Below, one piece after another: positions 1 to 6,239 of a DNA stretch of 10,209 nt. Under the pieces are notes generated by a model. That model was not told where the DNA came from. It saw only the letters and a program-made list of their open reading frames with translations, and made no database searches. The DNA comes from Deltaproteobacteria bacterium (lineage in GTDB: Bacteria > Desulfobacterota > Desulfobacteria > Desulfobacterales > JAFDCJ01): contig JAJRVC010000677.1 in the NCBI GenBank assembly GCA_024277475.1, positions 1-10,209 on the forward strand, in the 5' to 3' direction. Both the position numbers and the translations under genes were made by a program. Position 1 is the first letter of the stretch, and each line of letters opens with the position of its first letter.

Positions 1-163
1 ATTGGTCAAACAGGGCAAGGTCAAATTAAGCTATCTGGATGATGCCTGCATAAAAAAACATGAAGAGGTCGCTCAGAAATTATGGGATGAGATCGCCAAA
101 AGGGACCCGTCGGCTGTTGAGGCGGTCAAATTGGTCAAAGAGTGGCGCAAGACGCTTAAATAG
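1..163 (+). CDS. TRAP transporter solute-binding protein, C-terminal end (partial)
   Basis: An open frame enters from the left edge and stops with TAG at 161-163, leaving 53 visible residues. The tail is charged and helical, with KHEEVAQKLWDEIAKRD followed by a short helix ending EWRKTLK. This is the usual C-terminal helix pair of periplasmic DctP/TAXI-type receptors of TRAP transporters. The family call leans on context, because the small and large TRAP membrane subunits follow on the same strand. The protein would bind the substrate in the periplasm and deliver it to the permease. The start and ligand-binding residues lie outside the window, so the substrate cannot be read. Confidence 0.62.
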   Translation, partial: LVKQGKVKLSYLDDACIKKHEEVAQKLWDEIAKRDPSAVEAVKLVKEWRKTLK

Positions 164-312
164 ATAACCACAAATGGAATTTCGGATTTTAGATAGAGTA
201 TACGAGTATATTTTGTTTCGCCGCATGGCAACACCACTCAAACCCAGTAAATAGAGATAATCAGATGTTGAAGTTCATTTTATGAGTCATCCGATAAACC
301 TGTCCGGAAAGC

Positions 313-351
313 CGACCGGGGGGGGGAGTAAACTATACTCTCACCCGGTCG
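313..351 (+). promoter_or_regulatory. Nested hairpin between receptor and permease genes
   Basis: The 250-base gap 164-413 has no credible gene. It contains an 8-bp stem, CGACCGGG (313-320) with CCCGGTCG (344-351), enclosing a second 5-bp stem, GAGTA (326-330) with TACTC (336-340). A run of nine G (318-326) lies in the left side. No T-run follows, so it is not a classical intrinsic terminator. A structure between the receptor and permease cistrons could stabilise the upstream mRNA or reduce read-through, making receptor more abundant than permease; that role is inference. A small perfect palindrome, TATAC-GA-GTATA, lies at 199-210 in the same gap. Confidence 0.5.
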
Positions 352-413
352 ACTTACAAAATTATTATCGAAATTATCAGGATTCAATTTACTAAATAAA
401 GGGGACATCTTAA

Positions 414-902
414 ATGGCCAAAGGAGTTAAGTTTGTTTTTAATATAGTTGATACGTTTACCCAAAAAACAAGCAAACCTGCCGGTCTCCTGGTTTTTTTT
501 ATGATGGCCGTCACCGTAACGGAAGTCGTCGCCCGCTATGTATTCAACCACCCGACTACCTGGGTATGGCCGATCAATAAACAGCTGTTTGGGTTATTCA
601 TACTTCTTGCAGGCCTTTATACCACTTATAAAGGCGGTCATATCAGGATCGAAATTTTTTATGACCATTTTCCTCCCAAATTAAAATACATCGCAAGATT
701 GATCGCCTTGGCATGCTTAATCTGTTTCATGGGAGTTCTAATCTGGCAGAGCGGCTGGATGGGTTTGAATGCATTAAAGGTCAGGGAACTGTCCGCGGGA
801 GCATTTCGTATGCCTCTGTATCCGCTTAAACTGCTCATCCCCGCATTTGCCTTTCTTATCCTGCTGCAGGGAATCGCTGTTTTTATCAGAGATAAAGATT
901 GA
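414..902 (+). CDS. dctQ: TRAP transporter small permease subunit (DctQ type)
   Basis: This 162-residue membrane protein has four predicted transmembrane segments at about residues 23-42, 56-74, 92-114 and 137-158, which is the fixed topology and usual length of the small TRAP subunit. The segment GGHIRIEIFYDHFP (residues 74-87) matches the family's conserved loop after the second helix, and ARYVFNHP follows the first helix as expected. It forms a membrane complex with the large subunit (1205-2506) and takes substrate from the periplasmic receptor, driven by an ion gradient. The start is supported by AAAGGGG about 10 bases upstream of ATG. The stop is followed immediately by a dispersed repeat, and the large subunit starts only 302 bases later, although these two genes often touch or are fused in other genomes. 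Confidence 0.9.
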   Translation: MAKGVKFVFNIVDTFTQKTSKPAGLLVFFMMAVTVTEVVARYVFNHPTTWVWPINKQLFGLFILLAGLYTTYKGGHIRIEIFYDHFPPKLKYIARLIALACLICFMGVLIWQSGWMGLNALKVRELSAGAFRMPLYPLKLLIPAFAFLILLQGIAVFIRDKD

Positions 903-973
903 TATGGCCGCAAAAAGGCATAAAAAGCACAAAATAAAATTTCACACTTAATAAATTCAGTAGGATATGAGAT
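901..973. repeat. 73-nt intergenic repeat, copy 1
   Basis: This stretch aligns without gaps to 5279-5351, with 56 of 73 positions identical by hand count. The first 20 bases are nearly invariant (GATATGGCCGCAAAAAGGCA here, GATGTGGCCGCAAAAAGGCA there). Both copies begin within a few bases of a stop codon, here overlapping the TGA of the small permease gene. In copy 2 the last bases supply the start codon of the next gene. Here the equivalent position reads GATC and no gene begins. It may be a degenerate member of a dispersed intergenic family. The 5' part GCC-GCAAAAA-GGC is only weakly palindromic. Confidence 0.6.
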
Positions 974-1052
974 CGAAATTCGAGAATTCCGACTTTTTAC
1001 GAGATTGTCAAGACTGAAAAATTATTCTAAAACCTCGGGGGCTTCATCCCAA

Positions 1053-1084
1053 TTGGAATGTTGGAATTCTGGAATATTGAAATC
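1053..1084. repeat. Degenerate 8-bp tandem repeat
   Basis: Four consecutive 8-mers, TTGGAATG, TTGGAATT, CTGGAATA and TTGAAATC, are variations on TTGGAATN. They lie in the 302-base gap between the two TRAP permease genes (903-1204). The rest of that gap holds repeat copy 1 and AT-rich sequence without a clear promoter or terminator. No function can be assigned. Confidence 0.45.
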
Positions 1085-1204
1085 ATTTCACGAGGCTTCC
1101 CAATGTTGATTGTCACGTAATTTACCATAATTATATAAATTCTGAGACGTTAGCGTTTGATGCTGCTAAGTAAGTATGGCTTGCGTACAGGGAGATAGAG
1201 TTCT

Positions 1205-2506
1205 ATGAGCATGGCATTGGTTACGGTTATTTTGTTTGGCGGACTTATATTTCTTCTGACAATCGGTGTACCGGTTGTCTTTGCCCTGGCCAGCATCAGC
1301 ATACTCGTTGCCTTCCTACTGGGCGGCAGCAATGACTTGTTTATCGTCGCTACAACTACCTACAAACAAATAACTGATTTCGGTCTGATGAGCATCCCCT
1401 TATTTCTGCTTATGGGAAATTTTTTGCTTCACTCAGGCATATCCGACCGTCTGTTTAAGGCCCTCAACCTGTGGCTTTCGGGCATAAGGGGTGGACTGGC
1501 CATCGTATCCGTAGGCGTATGTGTGGCCCTTGCCATGTGCGGGGGTTTCGGACCCGGCATTCTGATGATGGGACTGATTGCGGTACCCGCCATGCTTAAA
1601 AACTCCTACAATAAATCCCTGGCCTTGGGCAGTGTCATGGCCGGAGGGGTCCTGGGAACAATCATTCCTCCCAGTATTATTATGATCATCTTTGCCTATA
1701 TTTCGCGAGTCTCAATCGGGCGGCTTTTTTTCGGCGGTGCTATTCCGGGTTTTATCACCGCATTTATGTACATCCTGTACATCACTATAAGGTGTTATTT
1801 TCAGCCACAACTAGCACCTAAAACGACCGGGGATATCACCCGGAAGCAGAGAATTAGCGCACTCAAAGAGATTATCCTGCCTGCAATGTTAATTTTCCTG
1901 GTATTGGGAGCGATCTTTTTTGGTATTGCCACGCCTTCTGAGGCCGCCGGCGTTGGCGCCTCGGGCTCTTTTCTGATCTGTATTATTTATCGCAGGCTGA
2001 CCTGGAAAGTGTTACTCGATTCATGTCTTGAAACCATGAAGATCAGCGGCATGGCCTTGTGGATTCTGATTGCAGCTTCTATTTTCGGCGTCGTTTATAC
2101 CATGGCGGGGGCACAAGGCTTGGTCATGGAAATCGTGCAGAGTGTACAAGTCAACCGCTGGATTATTCTGGCAGCGATGCAAGTCATCCTACTCATTTTC
2201 GGTGCTTTTATGGATGATTATGCCATCATAACCATATGCGCTCCAATCTTCATCCCCATTGCGCGCTATCTGGGTTTCGATCCCATATGGTTTTCCATTA
2301 TTTTCATTCTCAACATGCAAGTGGCTTATCTGACACCCCCATTTGGCTGGGCCTTAATATTAATGAAGGGGGTTGCTCCCCCTGAGGTCAGTACGAGGGA
2401 AATATGGCGATCAATCCCCCCGTTTGTGGCAATCCAATTGCTTATGCTGATACTAACCATGATATTTCCGCAATTAGCGCTGTGGCTTCCCAACAAGATG
2501 ATGTAG
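1205..2506 (+). CDS. dctM: TRAP transporter large permease subunit (DctM type)
   Basis: This 433-residue, strongly hydrophobic protein has the normal length for the TRAP large subunit. Family signatures are visible in order: GFGPGILMMG with VPAML (residues 114-131), GGVLGTIIPPSIIMIIFAY (147-165), ATPSEAAGVGA (242-252), FGAFMDDYAII (332-342) and YLTPPFGWAL (375-384). It should form the ion-coupled translocation channel together with the small subunit at 414-902. The ATG at 1205 lies about 10 bases after AGGGAG; a second ATG two codons downstream (1211) is an alternative start. The substrate is not evident from the sequence. The downstream aminotransferase and dehalogenase-like genes suggest an organic acid or amino-acid-like compound, which is inference. 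Confidence 0.93.
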   Translation: MSMALVTVILFGGLIFLLTIGVPVVFALASISILVAFLLGGSNDLFIVATTTYKQITDFGLMSIPLFLLMGNFLLHSGISDRLFKALNLWLSGIRGGLAIVSVGVCVALAMCGGFGPGILMMGLIAVPAMLKNSYNKSLALGSVMAGGVLGTIIPPSIIMIIFAYISRVSIGRLFFGGAIPGFITAFMYILYITIRCYFQPQLAPKTTGDITRKQRISALKEIILPAMLIFLVLGAIFFGIATPSEAAGVGASGSFLICIIYRRLTWKVLLDSCLETMKISGMALWILIAASIFGVVYTMAGAQGLVMEIVQSVQVNRWIILAAMQVILLIFGAFMDDYAIITICAPIFIPIARYLGFDPIWFSIIFILNMQVAYLTPPFGWALILMKGVAPPEVSTREIWRSIPPFVAIQLLMLILTMIFPQLALWLPNKMM

Positions 2507-2654
2507 CTTTGCTTTCAGTCGCCAGGCGAATCGGTACCCCAGGTATTCAGCTAATTTCTAACAACCAAATTACCCGGCATTTCCAGGTCCGGAAAAAATT
2601 TTTCCCCAAACGCGTAGTACAATTAGCGCATGCATCGCAAAAGGAGCTGATCAT

Positions 2655-4034
2655 ATGATTTCAGAACAAGAGTTAGCAATTCTGTCCTACCCGGATGCCC
2701 CTAAAATGGTTACCGACAAGGTGCCCGGTCCAAAAACCCGAAAACTACTGGAAGAATCCTCAAAATACGAATCTATGGCTCGGGGTGCGGGAAGTTTCCC
2801 CTGCGTTTATGATGAGGGCATGGGTTCCACGGTTAAAGACCCCGACGGCAATCTTTTTATAGACATCACAGCCGGAGTAGCCGTAAATTCAGTCGGCCGC
2901 AGGCATCCAAGGATAGTAAAAGCCATTGAAGAACAGTTGACGAAGTTAATGCATGCAAGCGATATGACCAATACACGCCGCATCGAACTTGCCGCCAGGG
3001 TATCCGGTATCATGCCGGAAGGATTGCGTGGCAACTGTGTCAGCTACTTCACCCAGGGTGGTAGCGGAGCCCTCGAAACCGCCATCAAATTCGCCCGTAG
3101 TATTACCGGAAAAACACAATTTGTCGCTTTTCACGGCGCTTACCATGGTGTCTGGTGCGGTTCCGGCTCCCTGACCACCGGTGAGCAATACCGCCGGGGC
3201 TATGGACCGTCCATTCCCGGAGTCATTCATCTTCCCTATGCTTACTGCTATCGCTGCTGCTTTAATATGGAGTATCCAAGTTGCGACCTGCAATGTGCCA
3301 AATATGTGGATTACGTACTCAACACCCCCTATACTGCGGCTGATGACGTCGCGGTGCTGATTATCGAGCCACAGCAGGGTGAAGGAGGTTATATCCCGCC
3401 GCCGCCGGGCTATTTGGAAATTTTAAAAGAAGCCTGCGACAAACACGGCGCTTTATTTCTGGCGGATGAGGTTCAGGCCGGAACCGGGCGAACCGGAAAA
3501 ATGTGGTCGATCGAACACAGCAATGTGGTGCCGGATATGCTGACATGGGGCAAGGGTATGGGGGGGGACATGCCCATGGCCGGCTTGACCTTAAGAAAGG
3601 ATTTGGCCGATAAAATTGTAGAGGGTTCACAACCCAACACCTTTGCCGGTAATGCCATTACTGCTGTGACCTGCATGACCAATATCGATATTCTGACGGA
3701 AAACGAAAACGAATTGATTCACCGTGCCGCTCGGGTCGGTGAAGAAATAAAAGACAGCCTTCGCCAGGGAGCGAAAAAGACACGCATCATCGGTGACGTG
3801 CGTGGCAGGGGATTCATGATCGGTATAGAACTGGTGAAAGACAAGGATACCAGAGAACCGCTTGATCCGGATACGATTGGTAAAGTCGTATTCGGCCTGC
3901 TCAATCGCGGCATCATCATGGTGCCGTGCGGCCGTTATGGTAATGTCCTGCGTTTTATGCCGCCTCTTACCATCACCAGAGAACATTGTGAAAAGGCAAC
4001 TGAAATCCTGTTTGAGGTTGTGGCGGACATTTAA
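2655..4034 (+). CDS. Class III PLP-dependent aminotransferase (GABA/ornithine-aminotransferase-like)
   Basis: The protein has 459 residues, normal for class III. It should move an amino group, often a distal or beta/gamma one, between an amino donor and a 2-oxo acid in the cytosol. Visible landmarks are the phosphate-binding loop QGGSGALETAIK (134-145), FHGAYHGVW (159-167), IIEPQQGEGGY (236-246), LADEVQAGTGRTGK (269-282) with the pyridine-binding Asp271, and WGKGMGGD (298-305) with the probable Schiff-base Lys300. FAGNAI (330-335) fits the phosphate-contacting loop of the other subunit. An insert at 198-214 carries five cysteines (C198, C201, C202, C210, C214). AAGGAG lies 9 bases before the ATG. 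It is 148 bases from the permease gene and 85 from the next gene, so co-transcription is likely. Substrate, and activity as a transaminase rather than a related racemase, cannot be decided from the sequence. Confidence 0.9.
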   Translation: MISEQELAILSYPDAPKMVTDKVPGPKTRKLLEESSKYESMARGAGSFPCVYDEGMGSTVKDPDGNLFIDITAGVAVNSVGRRHPRIVKAIEEQLTKLMHASDMTNTRRIELAARVSGIMPEGLRGNCVSYFTQGGSGALETAIKFARSITGKTQFVAFHGAYHGVWCGSGSLTTGEQYRRGYGPSIPGVIHLPYAYCYRCCFNMEYPSCDLQCAKYVDYVLNTPYTAADDVAVLIIEPQQGEGGYIPPPPGYLEILKEACDKHGALFLADEVQAGTGRTGKMWSIEHSNVVPDMLTWGKGMGGDMPMAGLTLRKDLADKIVEGSQPNTFAGNAITAVTCMTNIDILTENENELIHRAARVGEEIKDSLRQGAKKTRIIGDVRGRGFMIGIELVKDKDTREPLDPDTIGKVVFGLLNRGIIMVPCGRYGNVLRFMPPLTITREHCEKATEILFEVVADI

Positions 4035-4119
4035 TCTTCTTCAGACAAAAAGATACCAAGTGGTTCAAAATTCGAAGCGAAGGTTACAACCGAACAAGGA
4101 CACTGGGTAAGGTAAAATT

Positions 4120-5274
4120 ATGAAAATCGGTTCAGCCGAGCAGGGTGCCGGCAGATATGCGGTCGGGAAAGTGGAGAGGTTTAATCAGAAAAATGAGATG
4201 TTCTGCCGGCCCTTATGGGATCCGGAAATGTTGAAACTGGGCCAAAAATTCTATATGACGGAAGTGCCGCCCAAAAACAAACCGGGTTTCCGGTTGACGG
4301 ACCAGGCCCTTGTGAATGCCTCGTGGCACCTGGAAAATTCCTTTGCACAGGGTGTGGCCGGCGGCAGGACGGGAATGTATGCCTGGGAATGGGATCAAAT
4401 TTTTGAATTTCCCCGGGTACCGCCGGGATTAAAAATTGATACGGACGATTTGACTAGTGTAACCCGTAATCTGAAAAAGGCGGCGGCCTTCTTTGGCGCC
4501 GCCCTGGTCGGCGTGTGCAGATTGGACAGACGCTGGGTCTATTCTTCCGTCTATCCGCTCAGCGAGCAAAAATCCTTACCTAACGCACTATCTGACGAAT
4601 ATCAATATGCTGTTGTCCTTGCCATCGAGATGGATTACACCGCCCTGCGATGCTCCCCAACAAGTCCATCTTCGGCGGCTACCGGCCTGGGATATTCAAA
4701 AATGGCGTTTACAGCAGGTCTGCTCGCACATTACATCAGGGGGTTGGGGTATAAGGCTATAGCCTGCGGCAATGATACGGCCTGCAGCATTCCCATAGCA
4801 ATCGATGCCGGTCTGGGAGAACTTGCCCGCAACGGTCTTCTGATCACACCGACCTTCGGCCCCAGAGTTCGATTGGCCAAAGTTTTGACTGATTTACCCC
4901 TTATTCCGGATAAACCGATCGAATTCGGGGTTTGGGACTTTTGCATGATATGTGAAAAGTGTGCCAAAAAATGCCCTAGCCAATCTATTATGTATGGACA
5001 GCCCACGGATAAGCCAAATAATATATCTAACCGGGAGGGCTTGCTCCGCTGGCCGATCAATGCCGAGACATGCCTTGCCTTCTGGGCCGCAAACGGCACC
5101 GATTGTTCCAACTGTATCAGGACATGCCCGTTTAACAAACCCGCCGGCCGGCTTCACGATTCAGTCAGGTGGGGCATCAAGAATCTCCCTTTTTTAGGTC
5201 CGCTATTTCTCTGGGGCGATGATCTTTTGGGCTACGGTAAACCTGGAAAAGCCGATGAATTTTGGATGGACTAA
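4120..5274 (+). CDS. Reductive dehalogenase-like protein (corrinoid/4Fe-4S), cytosolic type
   Basis: The protein has 384 residues. Its C-terminal half reads like the RdhA core: GYKAIACG (210-217), AIDAGLGELARNGLLITP (227-244), FGPRVRL (246-252), TDLPLIPDKPIEFGV (257-271), then two ferredoxin-like clusters. Cluster 1 is C275-x2-C278-x2-C281-x3-C285. Cluster 2 is C318-x10-C329-x2-C332-x3-C336. In the known family these carry electrons to a cobalamin that removes halogen from an organic substrate. There is no twin-arginine signal peptide, no RdhB membrane anchor gene nearby, and no fused flavin/ferredoxin reductase domain. A soluble, non-respiratory role is therefore more likely, and dehalogenation itself is unproven. 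Y192 in GLGYSKMAF is a candidate acid residue. AAGG lies 8 bases before the ATG. Epoxyqueuosine reductase (QueG) is a distant relative, but the RdhA-specific stretch before cluster 1 fits better. Confidence 0.85.
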   Translation: MKIGSAEQGAGRYAVGKVERFNQKNEMFCRPLWDPEMLKLGQKFYMTEVPPKNKPGFRLTDQALVNASWHLENSFAQGVAGGRTGMYAWEWDQIFEFPRVPPGLKIDTDDLTSVTRNLKKAAAFFGAALVGVCRLDRRWVYSSVYPLSEQKSLPNALSDEYQYAVVLAIEMDYTALRCSPTSPSSAATGLGYSKMAFTAGLLAHYIRGLGYKAIACGNDTACSIPIAIDAGLGELARNGLLITPTFGPRVRLAKVLTDLPLIPDKPIEFGVWDFCMICEKCAKKCPSQSIMYGQPTDKPNNISNREGLLRWPINAETCLAFWAANGTDCSNCIRTCPFNKPAGRLHDSVRWGIKNLPFLGPLFLWGDDLLGYGKPGKADEFWMD

Positions 5275-5278
5275 AAGT

Positions 5279-5351
5279 GATGTGGCCGCAAAAAGGCACA
5301 AAAAATACCAAAATAAATTTTATATTTTAAAATATCAATAGGTTATAAGAT
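5279..5351. repeat. 73-nt intergenic repeat, copy 2
   Basis: This is the second copy of the repeat at 901-973: ungapped, about 77% identical by hand count, same length. It fills almost the whole gap between the dehalogenase-like gene (stop 5272-5274) and the hydrolase fragment (start 5350). Its 3' end TAGGTTATAAGAT supplies a weak Shine-Dalgarno and the first two bases of the next start codon. The differences between the copies concentrate in the AT-rich middle, while the ends are better kept. Confidence 0.6.
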
Positions 5352-5553
5352 GTCTGAAAATACTAAAAAACTGGTGGCTCCGTATATGGCCATCGGTCTA
5401 TCCACGGTCGTATACGGCATCGCTGAACGCAAACATATCAAAATCAATCTTGAAACCATCGAAGAAAATATCCATGCCGCCGTCTCCATGGTCAACATCA
5501 ACATGCCCGTCAGGCTGAGGATTTCTGCAATCTCTCTGCGAGCCAGATCTTGA
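5350..5553 (+). pseudogene. Truncated N-terminal fragment, probably a nitrilase-superfamily hydrolase
   Basis: The frame encodes 67 residues. The first 56 or so look like a genuine protein start: a short beta strand (KLVAPYMAIGLS), then ERKHIKINLETIEENIHAA, then VNINMPVRL. This resembles the N-terminus of nitrilase/carbon-nitrogen hydrolases, where a first strand is followed by a long helix and by the strand carrying the catalytic Glu. That assignment is from memory of the family and is moderate. From about 5518 the frame merely reads backwards through the antitoxin gene until TGA at 5551-5553. The catalytic Glu, Lys and Cys parts are absent, and no remainder was found downstream to 6240. It looks like a gene cut by arrival of the toxin-antitoxin module, and would have been the next gene of the + strand cluster. 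Confidence 0.5.
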
Positions 5554-5737
5554 TAATCGATTGCCGGGGGACACCAAGCCGTTTGGCCTCTTTATCCAGA
5601 GACTGAATCATCCAGAGAGGGAAATCGACATTGACCCTTTTTTGCTCCTGTTTTGGTCGTCTGACTTTTGAAAAATCCAGATACTTTACAATGCTCTCTC
5701 CCTCATCAAATTTCTTGTCAAAATCCTTAGCTTTCAT
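5510..5737 (-). CDS. brnA: BrnA-type antitoxin (CopG/ribbon-helix-helix family)
   Basis: This 75-residue protein, counted from ATG 5737, contains KRVNVDFPLWMIQSLDKEAKRLGVPRQSIIK written across two parts: a strand (KRVNVDFP) and two helices (WMIQSLDKEAKRLG and RQSIIKIWLAERL). That is the DNA-binding ribbon-helix-helix layout of CopG antitoxins. The N-terminal half is acidic and probably wraps the toxin. A TTG three codons upstream (5746) is possible, but ATG 5737 has AGGAG about 10 bases ahead inside the toxin gene, whereas TTG has it only one base away. The gene overlaps the toxin by 11 bases, implying coupled translation. The last codons (SSA-stop) appear to come from the interrupted hydrolase sequence. 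Confidence 0.85.
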   Translation of the reverse strand: MKAKDFDKKFDEGESIVKYLDFSKVRRPKQEQKRVNVDFPLWMIQSLDKEAKRLGVPRQSIIKIWLAERLQKSSA

Positions 5738-5987
5738 AAAACTCAATCTCCTCTTCTCGAGCCCGACGCACTGAGATAATCCTTATATTTTCACTACGAT
5801 ATGTGATAACCCCTGACCAATATTTTGCTTCTATTTTTCCAACAACCAGAGATCTCTGTTCATCGGTCGTTCTCGCCGGAATCTCCAATAAGTCCGGATC
5901 GTCCCAAATCATTTGGGCCTCAACAAAATCAATCCCATGCTTCTTTTTATTGCTTTTTGATTTTAGCGGGTCAAATTCAAACTTCAT
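5727..5987 (-). CDS. brnT: BrnT-type toxin (RelE-like ribonuclease fold)
   Basis: The 86-residue protein has the BrnT pattern in order: FEFDPLKSKSNKKKHGIDF (3-21), EAQMIWDDPDLLEI (23-36), DEQRSLVVGKI (42-52), the strand GVITYRSENIRIISVRRA (59-76), and a Glu-rich end. In the described family, BrnT is a type II toxin that cleaves RNA and is neutralised by the neighbouring BrnA, which also represses the operon. Toxin-first gene order is normal for this pair. A good promoter lies directly upstream, and no Shine-Dalgarno is seen before ATG 5987, so the message may be leaderless. Family length and all main motifs are intact, so the toxin looks functional. Confidence 0.88.
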   Translation of the reverse strand: MKFEFDPLKSKSNKKKHGIDFVEAQMIWDDPDLLEIPARTTDEQRSLVVGKIEAKYWSGVITYRSENIRIISVRRAREEEIEFYES

Positions 5988-6024
5988 GGTATATTAAATA
6001 TATCTACCAGGTATATTTTGTCAA
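5988..6024 (-). promoter_or_regulatory. brnTA promoter with overlapping operator-like repeats
   Basis: On the - strand, TTGACA (6024-6019) is followed after 16 bases by TATATT (6002-5997). Transcription would begin near 5990, only about three bases before the toxin ATG. On the + strand GGTATATT occurs at 5988-5995 and again at 6010-6017, spaced 22 bases, about two helical turns. The first copy is part of the inverted repeat TATATT-A-AATATA, which covers the -10 box. This arrangement suits cooperative binding by the ribbon-helix-helix antitoxin and autorepression, which is inferred from the family. Confidence 0.6.
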
Positions 6025-6169
6025 TCATTATCATATTGAATTTGGATTCGAACCGGCGAAGACAAATCTACTATTTAAATTTGAATTTAGTATTCCTTTG
6101 ACAATCCATTAATTGATGCTAAAACATGACTGATATCTATTATTGCAAATAACGCACGGCGCTTTTGCC

Positions 6170-6217
6170 GGTAAGTGACACCCAATATTTAGCGTATTGA
6201 GTGTGGCAGGTAAGTGA
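6170..6217. repeat. Hairpin flanked by 9-bp direct repeats
   Basis: ACACCCAATA (6178-6187) and TATTGAGTGT (6195-6204) form a 10-bp stem with one mismatch and a 7-base loop. The unit is bordered by identical GGTAAGTGA at 6170-6178 and 6209-6217. It lies upstream of the small gene at 6240. No T-run follows, so it is not a terminator. It could be an operator or a small mobile remnant. The remaining sequence from 6025 to 6169 is AT-rich and shows no gene. Confidence 0.4.
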
Positions 6218-6239
6218 GTCTGTGGAAAGGACACAAAAA

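Noticed and set aside
2404..2658. An 84-codon + strand frame overlapping the end of the large permease gene and the start of the class III aminotransferase by ATGA.
   Set aside because: Its first third is the permease gene read in another frame. There is no ribosome binding site, and its composition does not look like a folded protein. The ATGA overlap is probably chance.
4120..5274. Assignment of the iron-sulfur protein as epoxyqueuosine reductase (QueG).
   Set aside because: The stretch AGLGELARNGLLITPTFGPR with TDLPLIPDKPIEFG is of the reductive dehalogenase type, and the neighbours have no link to tRNA modification. QueG remains a distant relative.
5279..5553. The gene after the dehalogenase-like protein considered as an RdhB membrane anchor.
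   Set aside because: RdhB proteins have two or three transmembrane helices. This frame has none and instead looks like the start of a soluble hydrolase.
6044..6054. GGTTCGAATCC on the - strand, identical to a tRNA T-loop, near the toxin-antitoxin module; considered as a tRNA or integration site.
   Set aside because: The T-stem does not pair beyond two bases. No acceptor, anticodon or D arm is found in the AT-rich sequence around it.
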